This document shows positions 1 to 5,626 of a DNA stretch of 9,922 nucleotides, in pieces. The stretch lies in contig CBDUST010000159.1 in assembly GCA_965369945.1 (NCBI GenBank), positions 1 through 9,922 on the forward strand, written 5' to 3'. Position 1 is the first letter of the stretch; the number at the start of each line of letters is the position of its first letter. The DNA comes from JADFNO01 sp965369945 (GTDB taxonomy: Bacteria > Planctomycetota > Phycisphaerae > Phycisphaerales > SM1A02). The position numbers were made by a program, and so were the translations under genes. Under the pieces are notes generated by a model. That model had not been told where the DNA came from. It made no database searches and saw nothing but the letters and a program-made list of their open reading frames with translations.

Positions 1-2
1 CC

Positions 3-80
3 GCCGGCGCTTGGCGAGCTTCCTCTCCGGGCCAACCGAACCGACAACGCAATAAGAAGTTGCGCGCAGCCGCGCGCTAG
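3..80 (+). CDS. Possible 3' end of an upstream unidentified gene
   Basis: Two plus-strand frames are open from the left edge. One stops with TAA at 53-55 and the other with TAG at 78-80. The longer one gives a 25-residue basic tail containing NRQRNKKLRAAAR. A strong intrinsic terminator starts 12 bases after the second stop, so some plus-strand gene very probably ends here. The fragment is too short to identify the product or to decide between the two frames; the longer one is listed only because its stop lies closer to the terminator. Confidence 0.25.
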   Translation, partial: AGAWRASSPGQPNRQRNKKLRAAAR

Positions 81-91
81 CGACATTCCCG

Positions 92-123
92 CAGCGAGAC
101 GCGAATCGTCTCGCTGTTTTTTT
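92..123 (+). terminator. Rho-independent terminator
   Basis: A perfect 10-bp stem (CAGCGAGACG pairing with CGTCTCGCTG, 92-101 with 107-116) closes a five-base loop and is followed by seven T residues (117-123). The T-tract lies only on the plus-strand side, so it ends transcription entering from the left edge and insulates the following leader and deacetylase gene. Confidence 0.88.
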
Positions 124-178
124 GTCACAACAATGTTTGTCGCTCTTTGTCACGAACCGCCGCATCACGTCCTGCGAA

Positions 179-194
179 TAGATAAGTAGATAGG
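179..194 (+). promoter_or_regulatory. Tandem TAGATA boxes, candidate -10 region
   Basis: The octamers TAGATAAG and TAGATAGG lie back to back in an otherwise GC-rich stretch. Used as a -10 box, the second TAGATA (187-192) would start transcription near 199-200, at the base of the rod-like fold at 205-321. No convincing -35 hexamer lies 16-18 bases upstream, so the promoter reading is weak. The tandem repeat itself is directly visible. Confidence 0.22.
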
Positions 195-204
195 ACTCGT
201 CAAA

Positions 205-321
205 GTGGGCACCGGTCGGGGGAGGCCTTGGGGAACGCCGGCCAGGTACTCGTCCGCTCACTCCTGTCGGTGAGACTCGCCGGCCATTGACTCGGCTTGG
301 ACCCCGACCGGGTCAGCCCAC
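205..321 (+). ncRNA. Candidate structured RNA or 5' leader element (nested inverted repeats)
   Basis: Four nested pairings form one elongated rod. The basal helix is 205-210 with 316-321, continuing as 212-221 with 302-311 (10 perfect bp). Above it are 223-227 with 294-298 (one G-U), 237-242 with 279-284 (GCCGGC with itself), and a tip of 257-261 with 270-274 around an eight-base loop. The block sits between a terminator and the deacetylase ATG. I found no signature of SRP RNA, tmRNA, RNase P or a common riboswitch. GC-rich sequence pairs readily by chance, so this is a candidate only. It could be a free small RNA or a leader structure. Confidence 0.28.
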
Positions 322-354
322 ACCGGTTTTGAATACGCCGTTGCTTTGTCGGCT

Positions 355-360
355 TACTAT
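355..360 (+). promoter_or_regulatory. Candidate -10 box giving a leaderless deacetylase mRNA
   Basis: TACTAT keeps the first, second, fifth and sixth bases of the TATAAT consensus. Transcription would begin about seven bases on, near 367, just before the ATG at 369. That fits the lack of any Shine-Dalgarno before this gene. The best -35-like sequence (TTGAAT, 329-334) is 20 bases upstream, longer than the usual spacing, so confidence is low. Confidence 0.22.
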
Positions 361-368
361 CACGGGCT

Positions 369-1397
369 ATGACCGACGATGTGTTGCTGTTGTACGACGA
401 GGCGATGCTTGGGCACGATCCGGGTTCGACTCATCCGGAGCAGCCGACTCGACTGCGCGCCGTTCGTGATGCGCTAACAGAGAATCCCATTCCGGGGATG
501 CGCTGGGGCGTTCCGCAGCCGGCTAGGCGCGACTCGATCGAACGTATCCACACTGCTGCGCATATCGATCGAATCGAGTCGCTTCGTGGTCAATCAGCGG
601 CGCTGGACGTCGATACGGTTGTTTCTCCGGGAAGCGTCGAGGCAGCGTATCTCGGAACTGGAGCCGCGATCGACGCCGTGACTGCTGTCGTAAACAGCGA
701 CGCTCAAAGAGCGTTCGCACTGGTGCGCCCACCCGGACATCACGCCGAAGCCGACCGCGCGATGGGGTTCTGCCTCTTCAACAATATCGCAGTCGCTGCC
801 GCCCACGCCCGAGAAAGACTTGGCTGCGAGCGCATCCTGATCGTGGATTGGGACGTGCATCACGGTAACGGTACGCAGCAGGCGTTTTACGGTGACCCCA
901 ACGTTCTATTCTTCAGTACCCACCAACATCCACTCTATCCGGGAACAGGCGCATCGGAGGAACTCGGAACAGGCGATGGCGCCGGTTACACAGTCAACGT
1001 CCCCCTACCGCCCGGATTCGGCGACGCCGACTATGCCGCGATCTTCCGGCAGATCCTCGCTCCGATTGCAGATTCGTTTGCGCCCGATCTCGTTTTAGTT
1101 TCGGCCGGCTTCGATGCGCATCGCGATGATCCCATCGGTTCAATGGAGGTGACTGACGCGGGCTTCGCCTCCCTCTGCGCGTTGGTTCGCGATATTGCCG
1201 ACCGCCACGCCAACGGCCGACTCGCCCTCATACTCGAAGGCGGCTACGACGCGCCGGCGCTGGCGAGCAGTGTCGGCGCTTGTATCGAGGTCCTGGCGGG
1301 TTCGACCCCACAACAACCGGATGGCGAGGGCGATGCTCGAGCCGACGAGATTCTCAATCTCATACGTGCTGTTCACGCAAACGCCTGGCCGGTGTGA
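369..1397 (+). CDS. Histone deacetylase family protein (AcuC/HDAC-like zinc amidohydrolase)
   Basis: This 342-residue protein belongs to the arginase/deacetylase superfamily, which removes acetyl groups from acylated lysines, polyamines or related amides using a zinc ion. The family landmarks appear in order: HPEQPTRL (22-29), PPGHH (121-125) with the paired active-site histidines, GFCLFNN (133-139), VDWDVHHGNG (159-168) and SAGFDAH (245-251). Expected zinc ligands are D162, H164 and D249. LEGGYD (289-294) supplies the transition-state tyrosine, Y293. Length and motif spacing match a complete single-domain bacterial enzyme, and there is no signal peptide, so it should be cytoplasmic. The ATG at 369 fits the usual N-terminus, but no Shine-Dalgarno precedes it. 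The substrate cannot be read from the sequence. The following lipoprotein gene is on the same strand, but no functional link is known. Confidence 0.93.
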   Translation: MTDDVLLLYDEAMLGHDPGSTHPEQPTRLRAVRDALTENPIPGMRWGVPQPARRDSIERIHTAAHIDRIESLRGQSAALDVDTVVSPGSVEAAYLGTGAAIDAVTAVVNSDAQRAFALVRPPGHHAEADRAMGFCLFNNIAVAAAHARERLGCERILIVDWDVHHGNGTQQAFYGDPNVLFFSTHQHPLYPGTGASEELGTGDGAGYTVNVPLPPGFGDADYAAIFRQILAPIADSFAPDLVLVSAGFDAHRDDPIGSMEVTDAGFASLCALVRDIADRHANGRLALILEGGYDAPALASSVGACIEVLAGSTPQQPDGEGDARADEILNLIRAVHANAWPV

Positions 1398-1466
1398 CCC
1401 GGCGCGTTGCGAAACTGCTCCGTCAGATATATCCTCTCCCCACAGATCCGAACCGATCCAACAAAT

Positions 1467-1472
1467 AAGGAG
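1467..1472 (+). promoter_or_regulatory. Ribosome binding site that decides the lipoprotein start
   Basis: AAGGAG directly abuts an in-frame ATG at 1473 but lies nine bases before the ATG at 1482. Only the second has workable spacing, and it also gives a compact lipoprotein signal peptide. A TATATC at 1428-1433 with TTGCGA at 1407-1412 is a weak promoter candidate just upstream, with a spacer of only 15 bases. Confidence 0.7.
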
Positions 1473-1481
1473 ATGGATGTC

Positions 1482-2135
1482 ATGCGCCAGGATCGAATCA
1501 TCAAGACCACCGCACTTTGCGCAGCGATCATGTTCGCGCTCATGCTCGCCAGCTGTCAGTCCTCGGGCGGTAGCGTCAGCCTCGGCTACGACGTGTTTGC
1601 CGATCCACAATTGACCGATGTGGATGTGCAACTGATTCTCGACCAGGCGCAAGCTGGGGCGAAACGGGAGCAGTCACTGCTGCGCGTCAACGCTGCGGGC
1701 ACGCCGCAGACGTGTCGCATGCACATTATCGTCGTGAATCGTTTCGGCGCCATCATCGGTCGACGCTCGATGTTGGACGCCTGGGCGGGAAGTGTCTCGA
1801 TCGCTGAGGCCAAGGCGTTTACGGCTGTGGCTTTCAGTAGCGATGAGAATGCGCTGACCTCGCGGAGCATTGGCGCGCTGTCGCAGCCGGGCGGCGCTCT
1901 ATGGAACATCGGCAACTCCAATCGAGCCAATGGGATCATCGAATTCCCCGGCGGCGTGCCGCTGTATCGAGACGGCAAGCTCATCGGTGCAATCGGTGTC
2001 AGCGGCGACGGCGTCGAGCAGGATGAGAACGTCGCCGAGGCCGGCGCTCTGGGGTTTGAACCGATCGAAGCGATTCGTATCGATACAGTCACTCAAGGCG
2101 GCGTGGCGTACACGGATCAACCCAGCGGCAAGTAG
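1482..2135 (+). CDS. Lipoprotein with a GlcG/HbpS-like (DUF336) domain
   Basis: The 217-residue product opens with a charged N-region (MRQDRIIK), a hydrophobic stretch (about 11-22) and the lipobox LASC with C25, so it should be exported, lipidated and membrane-anchored. Residues about 44-205 match the GlcG/HbpS fold: a first helix (LTDVDVQLILDQA), a strand segment MHIIVVNRFGAII (80-92), the alanine-rich AEAKAFTAVAF (108-118), and the C-terminal signature GGVPLYRDGKLIGAIGVSG (157-175) followed by EQDE. In Streptomyces, HbpS is a secreted haem-binding protein that signals to a sensor kinase. Other members sit in glycolate and related operons with unknown roles. Haem binding here is not shown. 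No kinase or haem gene lies nearby. The start is set by AAGGAG nine bases upstream. Confidence 0.85.
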   Translation: MRQDRIIKTTALCAAIMFALMLASCQSSGGSVSLGYDVFADPQLTDVDVQLILDQAQAGAKREQSLLRVNAAGTPQTCRMHIIVVNRFGAIIGRRSMLDAWAGSVSIAEAKAFTAVAFSSDENALTSRSIGALSQPGGALWNIGNSNRANGIIEFPGGVPLYRDGKLIGAIGVSGDGVEQDENVAEAGALGFEPIEAIRIDTVTQGGVAYTDQPSGK

Positions 2136-2164
2136 ATGCGACCGTGAAAAAATCCGGCCTGCTT

Positions 2165-2240
2165 TCATAGCCGCGGATGCATATCCGCGGGCTCTTGCGT
2201 GAGGCTACCTTATCCCGCGGGTATCCACCCGCGGCTATGA
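2165..2240. repeat. Inverted double-hairpin palindrome (REP/BIME-like)
   Basis: Two GC-rich hairpins stand in opposite orientation. The left pairs CCGCGGAT (2171-2178) with ATCCGCGG (2183-2190). The right pairs CCGCGGGT (2215-2222) with ACCCGCGG (2227-2234). The outer arms TCATAGCCGCGG (2165-2176) and CCGCGGCTATGA (2229-2240) are a perfect 12-bp inverted repeat, so the whole block can also fold as one cruciform. It fills the gap between convergent genes and could block transcription from both sides, although no T-tract is present. The layout resembles interspersed REP pairs; whether copies exist elsewhere in the genome cannot be seen here. Confidence 0.75.
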
Positions 2241-2254
2241 AGTGGGCAAAGCAT

Positions 2255-3364
2255 CTATGGCGAACGATCCGGATTCGGCTCTATGATCGCTTTTGTCACT
2301 CGCATGGCCGCGACCTCATCGAGCGCTTCTTGGGCTTGCTCGAGGCCGTAGCGTGCTCCGATCACTCGCGCAAATGGAAGTCGTTCACGGTGTTTGGCCA
2401 ACACAGTCAGTGCGCGAACGACATGTCGGAAGTCCGTCCCCCACTGACCTCGAATGTTGGCGTGCTTGCGGTTGATCTGCACATGCGGATTGATCGTCGT
2501 CGAGCCGGTATCGGTGTAATGGCCTGCTACAACGTACGTCCCACCATCGCGTAGCAGGTCGAGGCCTTCAGGAACGGCCGCGGGATTGCCACACGCTTCG
2601 ATTATCACATCCGCGCCGCGACCGTTGGTAAGTTCACCAATCGATGCTGCACGACTGGCGATATCTTCAGTCTCCAGCAAGAGTGTGACATCAGCGCCAA
2701 GTCGTTTAGCCAATTCGAGTCGCGATTGTGGTGCACCGATTACGATCACCGTCGCAGCGCCTCGAAGTGACGCAAACGCCGAAGCGGACAACCCAACCGG
2801 TCCAGAGCCTTGAACGATCACCGTGTCGCCCATCGCCAATGCACTTCGCTCAACCGCTGCGAAACCAGTGAATAACCCACAGCCGCCGCCGATCACATCG
2901 TCTGCGGCCAAACCCTCCGGCAGCTTGATGACGCGCACGCCAGGCTTGAGATAGATGCGCTCCGACCAACCACCCAACGGTCCATCGTGTGCCGAGTAGG
3001 TAATACCATACACGCGCCGGTGTGGACAACGATTGGGCTGCAGCGCGACCGTGCACTGGTAGCAAGCGTTGCAGACTTCATGCACATCGTAGAACGTGAC
3101 AACGTCACCGACGGTTAGAGGCGCGCCCAAGGCATCCGTATCGACGCCGCGCATCTCAAGAACCCGCCCCACGCTGACATGGCCGGGCACGATCGGATAA
3201 GGCACACCCTCAAGGCGGCCGTGGTAGAGATGGACGTCGGTGCCGCAGACCTCGCTGGCGATCGTTTCCAGAAGAACACTTCCGTCCTCGAGCGCAGGGT
3301 CATCCAACTCCCAGAGTTCGATGGGCGCTTCAGGTTTCGTCATCACGGCGGCACGGATGGGCAT
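2255..3364 (-). CDS. Zinc-binding MDR-family alcohol dehydrogenase (TM0436-like)
   Basis: This 369-residue oxidoreductase of the medium-chain dehydrogenase family should oxidise an alcohol or reduce a carbonyl with NAD(P). The GroES-like half carries C40 in SEVCGTDVH and H62 in VPGHV, with C162 as the likely third catalytic-zinc ligand. C98, C101, C104 and C113 form the structural-zinc lobe. The nucleotide-binding Rossmann motif is GSGPVG (186-191). The later GRGADVIIEACGNPAAVPEG (248-267) is typical of the TM0436-like subgroup. The usual GHE motif reads GHV here, so the conserved glutamate next to the zinc histidine is a valine. I chose the ATG at 3364 because AAGGGAG lies five bases upstream; an in-frame ATG 11 codons earlier lacks this. 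The substrate is unknown. The gene stands alone, convergent with the lipoprotein gene. Confidence 0.88.
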   Translation of the reverse strand: MPIRAAVMTKPEAPIELWELDDPALEDGSVLLETIASEVCGTDVHLYHGRLEGVPYPIVPGHVSVGRVLEMRGVDTDALGAPLTVGDVVTFYDVHEVCNACYQCTVALQPNRCPHRRVYGITYSAHDGPLGGWSERIYLKPGVRVIKLPEGLAADDVIGGGCGLFTGFAAVERSALAMGDTVIVQGSGPVGLSASAFASLRGAATVIVIGAPQSRLELAKRLGADVTLLLETEDIASRAASIGELTNGRGADVIIEACGNPAAVPEGLDLLRDGGTYVVAGHYTDTGSTTINPHVQINRKHANIRGQWGTDFRHVVRALTVLAKHRERLPFARVIGARYGLEQAQEALDEVAAMRVTKAIIEPNPDRSP

Positions 3365-3369
3365 CACAG

Positions 3370-3376
3370 CTCCCTT
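3370..3376 (-). promoter_or_regulatory. Ribosome binding site of the dehydrogenase gene
   Basis: On the minus strand, AAGGGAG stands five bases before the ATG at 3364-3362. This selects that codon over an upstream in-frame ATG at 3397-3395. Confidence 0.7.
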
Positions 3377-3455
3377 GATCGCGCGTAGGGTGAGCATCCT
3401 ACCTCGGACCAGCAGTGCTGACTGAAGTGATCACGCCTCTTGGTTGTAACGGGAG

Positions 3456-3461
3456 TATGAT
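3456..3461 (+). promoter_or_regulatory. Candidate -10 box of the tRNA-Ser gene
   Basis: TATGAT differs from the consensus at one position and would start transcription near 3468, nine bases before the mature tRNA. No good -35 hexamer is visible. The 8-bp palindrome GTGATCAC (3427-3434) lies just upstream, in the gap shared with the divergent dehydrogenase gene; it is a possible operator with no further support. Confidence 0.4.
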
Positions 3462-3476
3462 GCGATCAGGGGAACG

Positions 3477-3563
3477 GGTGGGGTGGCGGAGCGGTTGAAC
3501 GCGCCGGTCTTGAAAACCGGTATACCCTTCGGGGTATCGCGGGTTCGAATCCCGCCCCCACCG
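3477..3563 (+). tRNA. tRNA-Ser (anticodon UGA)
   Basis: A complete type II cloverleaf of 87 bases. The acceptor stem is GGTGGGG (3477-3483) with CCCCACC (3556-3562), followed by discriminator G3563. The anticodon stem is CCGGT/ACCGG around the loop CTTGAAA, giving anticodon TGA at 3511-3513, which reads UCA. A long variable arm with a stable hairpin (TACCC TTC GGGGTA region) is typical of serine tRNAs. The T-arm is GCGGG TTCGAAT CCCGC (3539-3555). The 3' CCA is not encoded, because TTG follows, and must be added after transcription. Confidence 0.97.
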
Positions 3564-3598
3564 TTGAGGGGAAGAAGGCTTGAGGTTTGAGGAAGAGA

Positions 3599-3617
3599 CG
3601 GTGGGACAAGCCCACCG
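3599..3617. repeat. Short palindrome between tRNA-Ser and rsmG
   Basis: CGGTGGG (3599-3605) pairs with CCCACCG (3611-3617) around a five-base loop. It stands 36 bases past the tRNA and 20 bases past the rsmG stop, between convergent transcripts. No T-run follows on either strand, so it is not a standard intrinsic terminator. It may help to stop or process both transcripts, or be a single REP-type unit. Confidence 0.6.
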
Positions 3618-3637
3618 GCTAAACGGGGAAGCGTCGA

Positions 3638-4387
3638 TTATTGTGAGTCGTTTGGAACGCGCTTGCCAAGCCCCAGCGGCGCCCGCTTCGGTTCGCCGGG
3701 GCGGCGCGGGTAGAGCTTGGGCGTTCGGCGGAGCTTCTGGACGATGACGATCGTACCGGTGGGCGTGCGCACCGTGCCGACGGGTTGACAGTGAAGCAGG
3801 TGCAACGCCGCTTTGGCCTGGGATAGTTCCTCGGCAGCCTTCCTACCCTTGATCGCGAGAACATGTCCTTCGATCTTCGCCAACGGCACGGTCAACTCCA
3901 ACAAGACCGGCATCGATCCCACTGCCCGACCGAGTACGACGTCGTACATCTCACGATGATGCTCACGATCCCGGCCGATCGTCTCGGCTCGATCGTTCAC
4001 TACAACTACGTTCTCTAAGTCAAGGGCGGCCGCAACCTCGCGAAGGAAATCAGCTTTCTTTCGAGTCGCTTCAAGAAGCGTGACGTGCGCGTTCGGCAGT
4101 GTGATGGCCAACGGAATACCCGGCAGACCCCCACCGGACCCGATATCGATAATCCTGCCGGCCTCAACCGACGCCAGCAGCGGCAGGAGCGTCAAACTGT
4201 CAAAGACGTGCTTGATCCACGCTTCGTCGGGGTCGGTAATTGCGGTGAGGTTGAAGCGCGTCGTAGCGTCCAGTAGCATCGACAAATAGCGGCTGAGCTT
4301 GGTGAGATCGCCGGGATCGAAAGCGAGACCGTATTCCTGAGCCGTTCCGAGGAATGCCTCGGTCGGTTCACTCGGCTCCGGGCTCAA
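3638..4387 (-). CDS. rsmG: 16S rRNA (guanine-N7)-methyltransferase RsmG (GidB)
   Basis: RsmG uses S-adenosylmethionine to methylate N7 of G527 (E. coli numbering) in the 530 loop of 16S rRNA; its loss gives low-level streptomycin resistance. The 249-residue protein shows NLTAITDPDEAWIKH (46-60) and DSL (63-65). The SAM-binding loop is DIGSGGGLPGIPLAI (81-95), followed by VTLLEATRKKADFL (102-115), RAE (133-135) and GRAVG (153-157). The C-terminal YPRRPGEPKRAPL (226-238) resembles the longer Firmicutes-type tail. Translation starts at TTG, chosen because AGGTGA lies six bases upstream and no better in-frame start exists. It is the last gene of the PBP2-rodA-rsmG unit, an unusual place, since rsmG commonly sits beside mnmG or parA/parB. 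Confidence 0.94.
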   Translation of the reverse strand: MSPEPSEPTEAFLGTAQEYGLAFDPGDLTKLSRYLSMLLDATTRFNLTAITDPDEAWIKHVFDSLTLLPLLASVEAGRIIDIGSGGGLPGIPLAITLPNAHVTLLEATRKKADFLREVAAALDLENVVVVNDRAETIGRDREHHREMYDVVLGRAVGSMPVLLELTVPLAKIEGHVLAIKGRKAAEELSQAKAALHLLHCQPVGTVRTPTGTIVIVQKLRRTPKLYPRRPGEPKRAPLGLGKRVPNDSQ

Positions 4388-4393
4388 GACAGC

Positions 4394-4399
4394 TCACCT
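4394..4399 (-). promoter_or_regulatory. Shine-Dalgarno supporting the TTG start of rsmG
   Basis: AGGTGA on the minus strand is complementary to six bases of the 16S rRNA 3' end and lies six bases before the TTG at 4387-4385. It overlaps nothing but the short gap after the rodA stop, so rsmG has its own initiation site within the operon. Confidence 0.65.
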
Positions 4400-5626
4400 T
4401 CAGATTTGGCCATCATCCTGCTCGTCGAAGTCGAAAGCCTCGCGGGCCAAGTACCGTGGTCGGCGCATGCCGATATTTAGCAGCAGGCCGACCATGATCC
4501 AAGCGGTAACGACGCTCGATCCGCCGTAGCTGACAAACGGCAGCGTCATGCCGGTGATCGGCATGAGTCCGATCGTCATACCGGTGTTGATGGTCATCTG
4601 TGAAAGGAGTATGGCGACGATTCCAATTGGCACAAGCCGGGCAAACGGGTCCTTATTCTGCGCCGCGACAAGCAGCCCCCCAGCGGCGAGAGTAAGGAAT
4701 GCGCCCCAGGTGGCCAGTGCACCCATCAGCCCCCACCGACAGGCGATGACGGCGAAAATCATGTCGTTGTGGTCTTCAGGCAGTCGGTTGAACTCGACTA
4801 AAGCCGCCGCGTGGTTCCTGCCCACGCCAAATACTTGCCCAGCGCCAGCGAGCGTCATTGCTCGTGCGCCTTGATAGCCAATACCGTTCTCATATTGAGA
4901 GTCCCCGGACACCTGCGCGACGAGTGCCTTGATCCTATTCAACTGATGGGGTTTCAGTAGCGGGTACATTGCCGGAGCCAGCGACAGACCAAGAAGAATC
5001 ACCAGCGCCAGGTGACGGAGCTTGGCCCCGGCGGCAATGAGCATGGCAAAGAGCGTGGGAAGGAAGAGCATGGCCGAACCCAGGTCCGGCTCGATGAGCA
5101 CCAACCCCATCGGCAGAAACGTCAAACCCAACGGCAATAGAAGACCGCGCAACCGGCGATAGTTGCTCCTGAACCTCAAGTAGTTTGCCAAGACCAGCAC
5201 GTAGGCGATCTTGGCCAACTCCGACGGTTGGAAATCCATAACGATCAGCGAAATCCATCGCCGCGCGCCGTTGCGGGGGCGAACAATCACGTCGGGAATC
5301 CAGGGAATCAGGACAAAGACGAGCATCAACAACACGAGGATGAGCAGTGGATAGCTGATGCGCAGGGCCCAACGGTAATGCGGGACCGCGACGGTAACTG
5401 CGGCGAGAATGCCGACGCAAACATGGACGAGATGTTTCACCGCATAAGCGGGCTCGGTCGTCGCGATCGTCAGGAAACCGAGCAAACTGAGGACGGCTGC
5501 CGCACCGACACACAACCAACCAACGTTGAAGATGCTCACCGCCGGCCGATGCAGGATCCGCGCTCCGGTGCGCGGACCGGCCGGCGTCAGCAATCCTGAG
5601 CGCGTTGTCGCCGTCGCGTACGTCAT
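4400..5626 (-). CDS. rodA: SEDS-family peptidoglycan glycosyltransferase RodA
   Basis: RodA is a multi-pass membrane enzyme that polymerises lipid II into glycan strands together with a class B PBP. The 408-residue protein has about ten hydrophobic segments from residue 35 onward. SEDS landmarks are NGARRWI (119-125), FQPSELAK (132-139), EPDLGSA (179-185), GVGRNHAAALVEFNRLPEDHND (267-288) and MPITGMTLPFVSYGGSS (355-371). D288 corresponds to the aspartate proposed as catalytic in SEDS proteins. The stretch after it, ACRWG (295-299), replaces the usual GEELG, so conserved acidic residues are missing. An N-terminal cytoplasmic extension of about 30 residues and an acidic tail (DFDEQDDGQ) flank the core. 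Its ATG overlaps the PBP2 stop as ATGA, indicating coupled translation and a 1:1 complex. FtsW is the alternative, but the PBP2 partner favours RodA. Confidence 0.93.
   Translation of the reverse strand: MTYATATTRSGLLTPAGPRTGARILHRPAVSIFNVGWLCVGAAAVLSLLGFLTIATTEPAYAVKHLVHVCVGILAAVTVAVPHYRWALRISYPLLILVLLMLVFVLIPWIPDVIVRPRNGARRWISLIVMDFQPSELAKIAYVLVLANYLRFRSNYRRLRGLLLPLGLTFLPMGLVLIEPDLGSAMLFLPTLFAMLIAAGAKLRHLALVILLGLSLAPAMYPLLKPHQLNRIKALVAQVSGDSQYENGIGYQGARAMTLAGAGQVFGVGRNHAAALVEFNRLPEDHNDMIFAVIACRWGLMGALATWGAFLTLAAGGLLVAAQNKDPFARLVPIGIVAILLSQMTINTGMTIGLMPITGMTLPFVSYGGSSVVTAWIMVGLLLNIGMRRPRYLAREAFDFDEQDDGQI

Noticed and set aside
205..321. SRP (4.5S) RNA or 6S RNA
   Set aside because: The conserved SRP helix-8 core with its GGAA-type loop is absent. 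The rod is shorter than typical 6S RNA and shows no clear large central bubble, so I left it as an unnamed candidate.
287..469. 60-residue plus-strand frame overlapping the deacetylase start
   Set aside because: It overlaps the conserved N-terminus of the deacetylase in another frame and has no family resemblance. A leader peptide is possible but unsupported.
1140..1652. 170-residue open frame on the minus strand spanning the end of the deacetylase gene and the start of the lipoprotein gene
   Set aside because: It is antisense to two well-supported genes, with no motif and no ribosome binding site seen.
3427..3434. GTGATCAC palindrome as a regulator binding site
   Set aside because: A single 8-bp palindrome is expected by chance at this scale, and no regulator gene is present to support it. 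It is mentioned only in the promoter entry.
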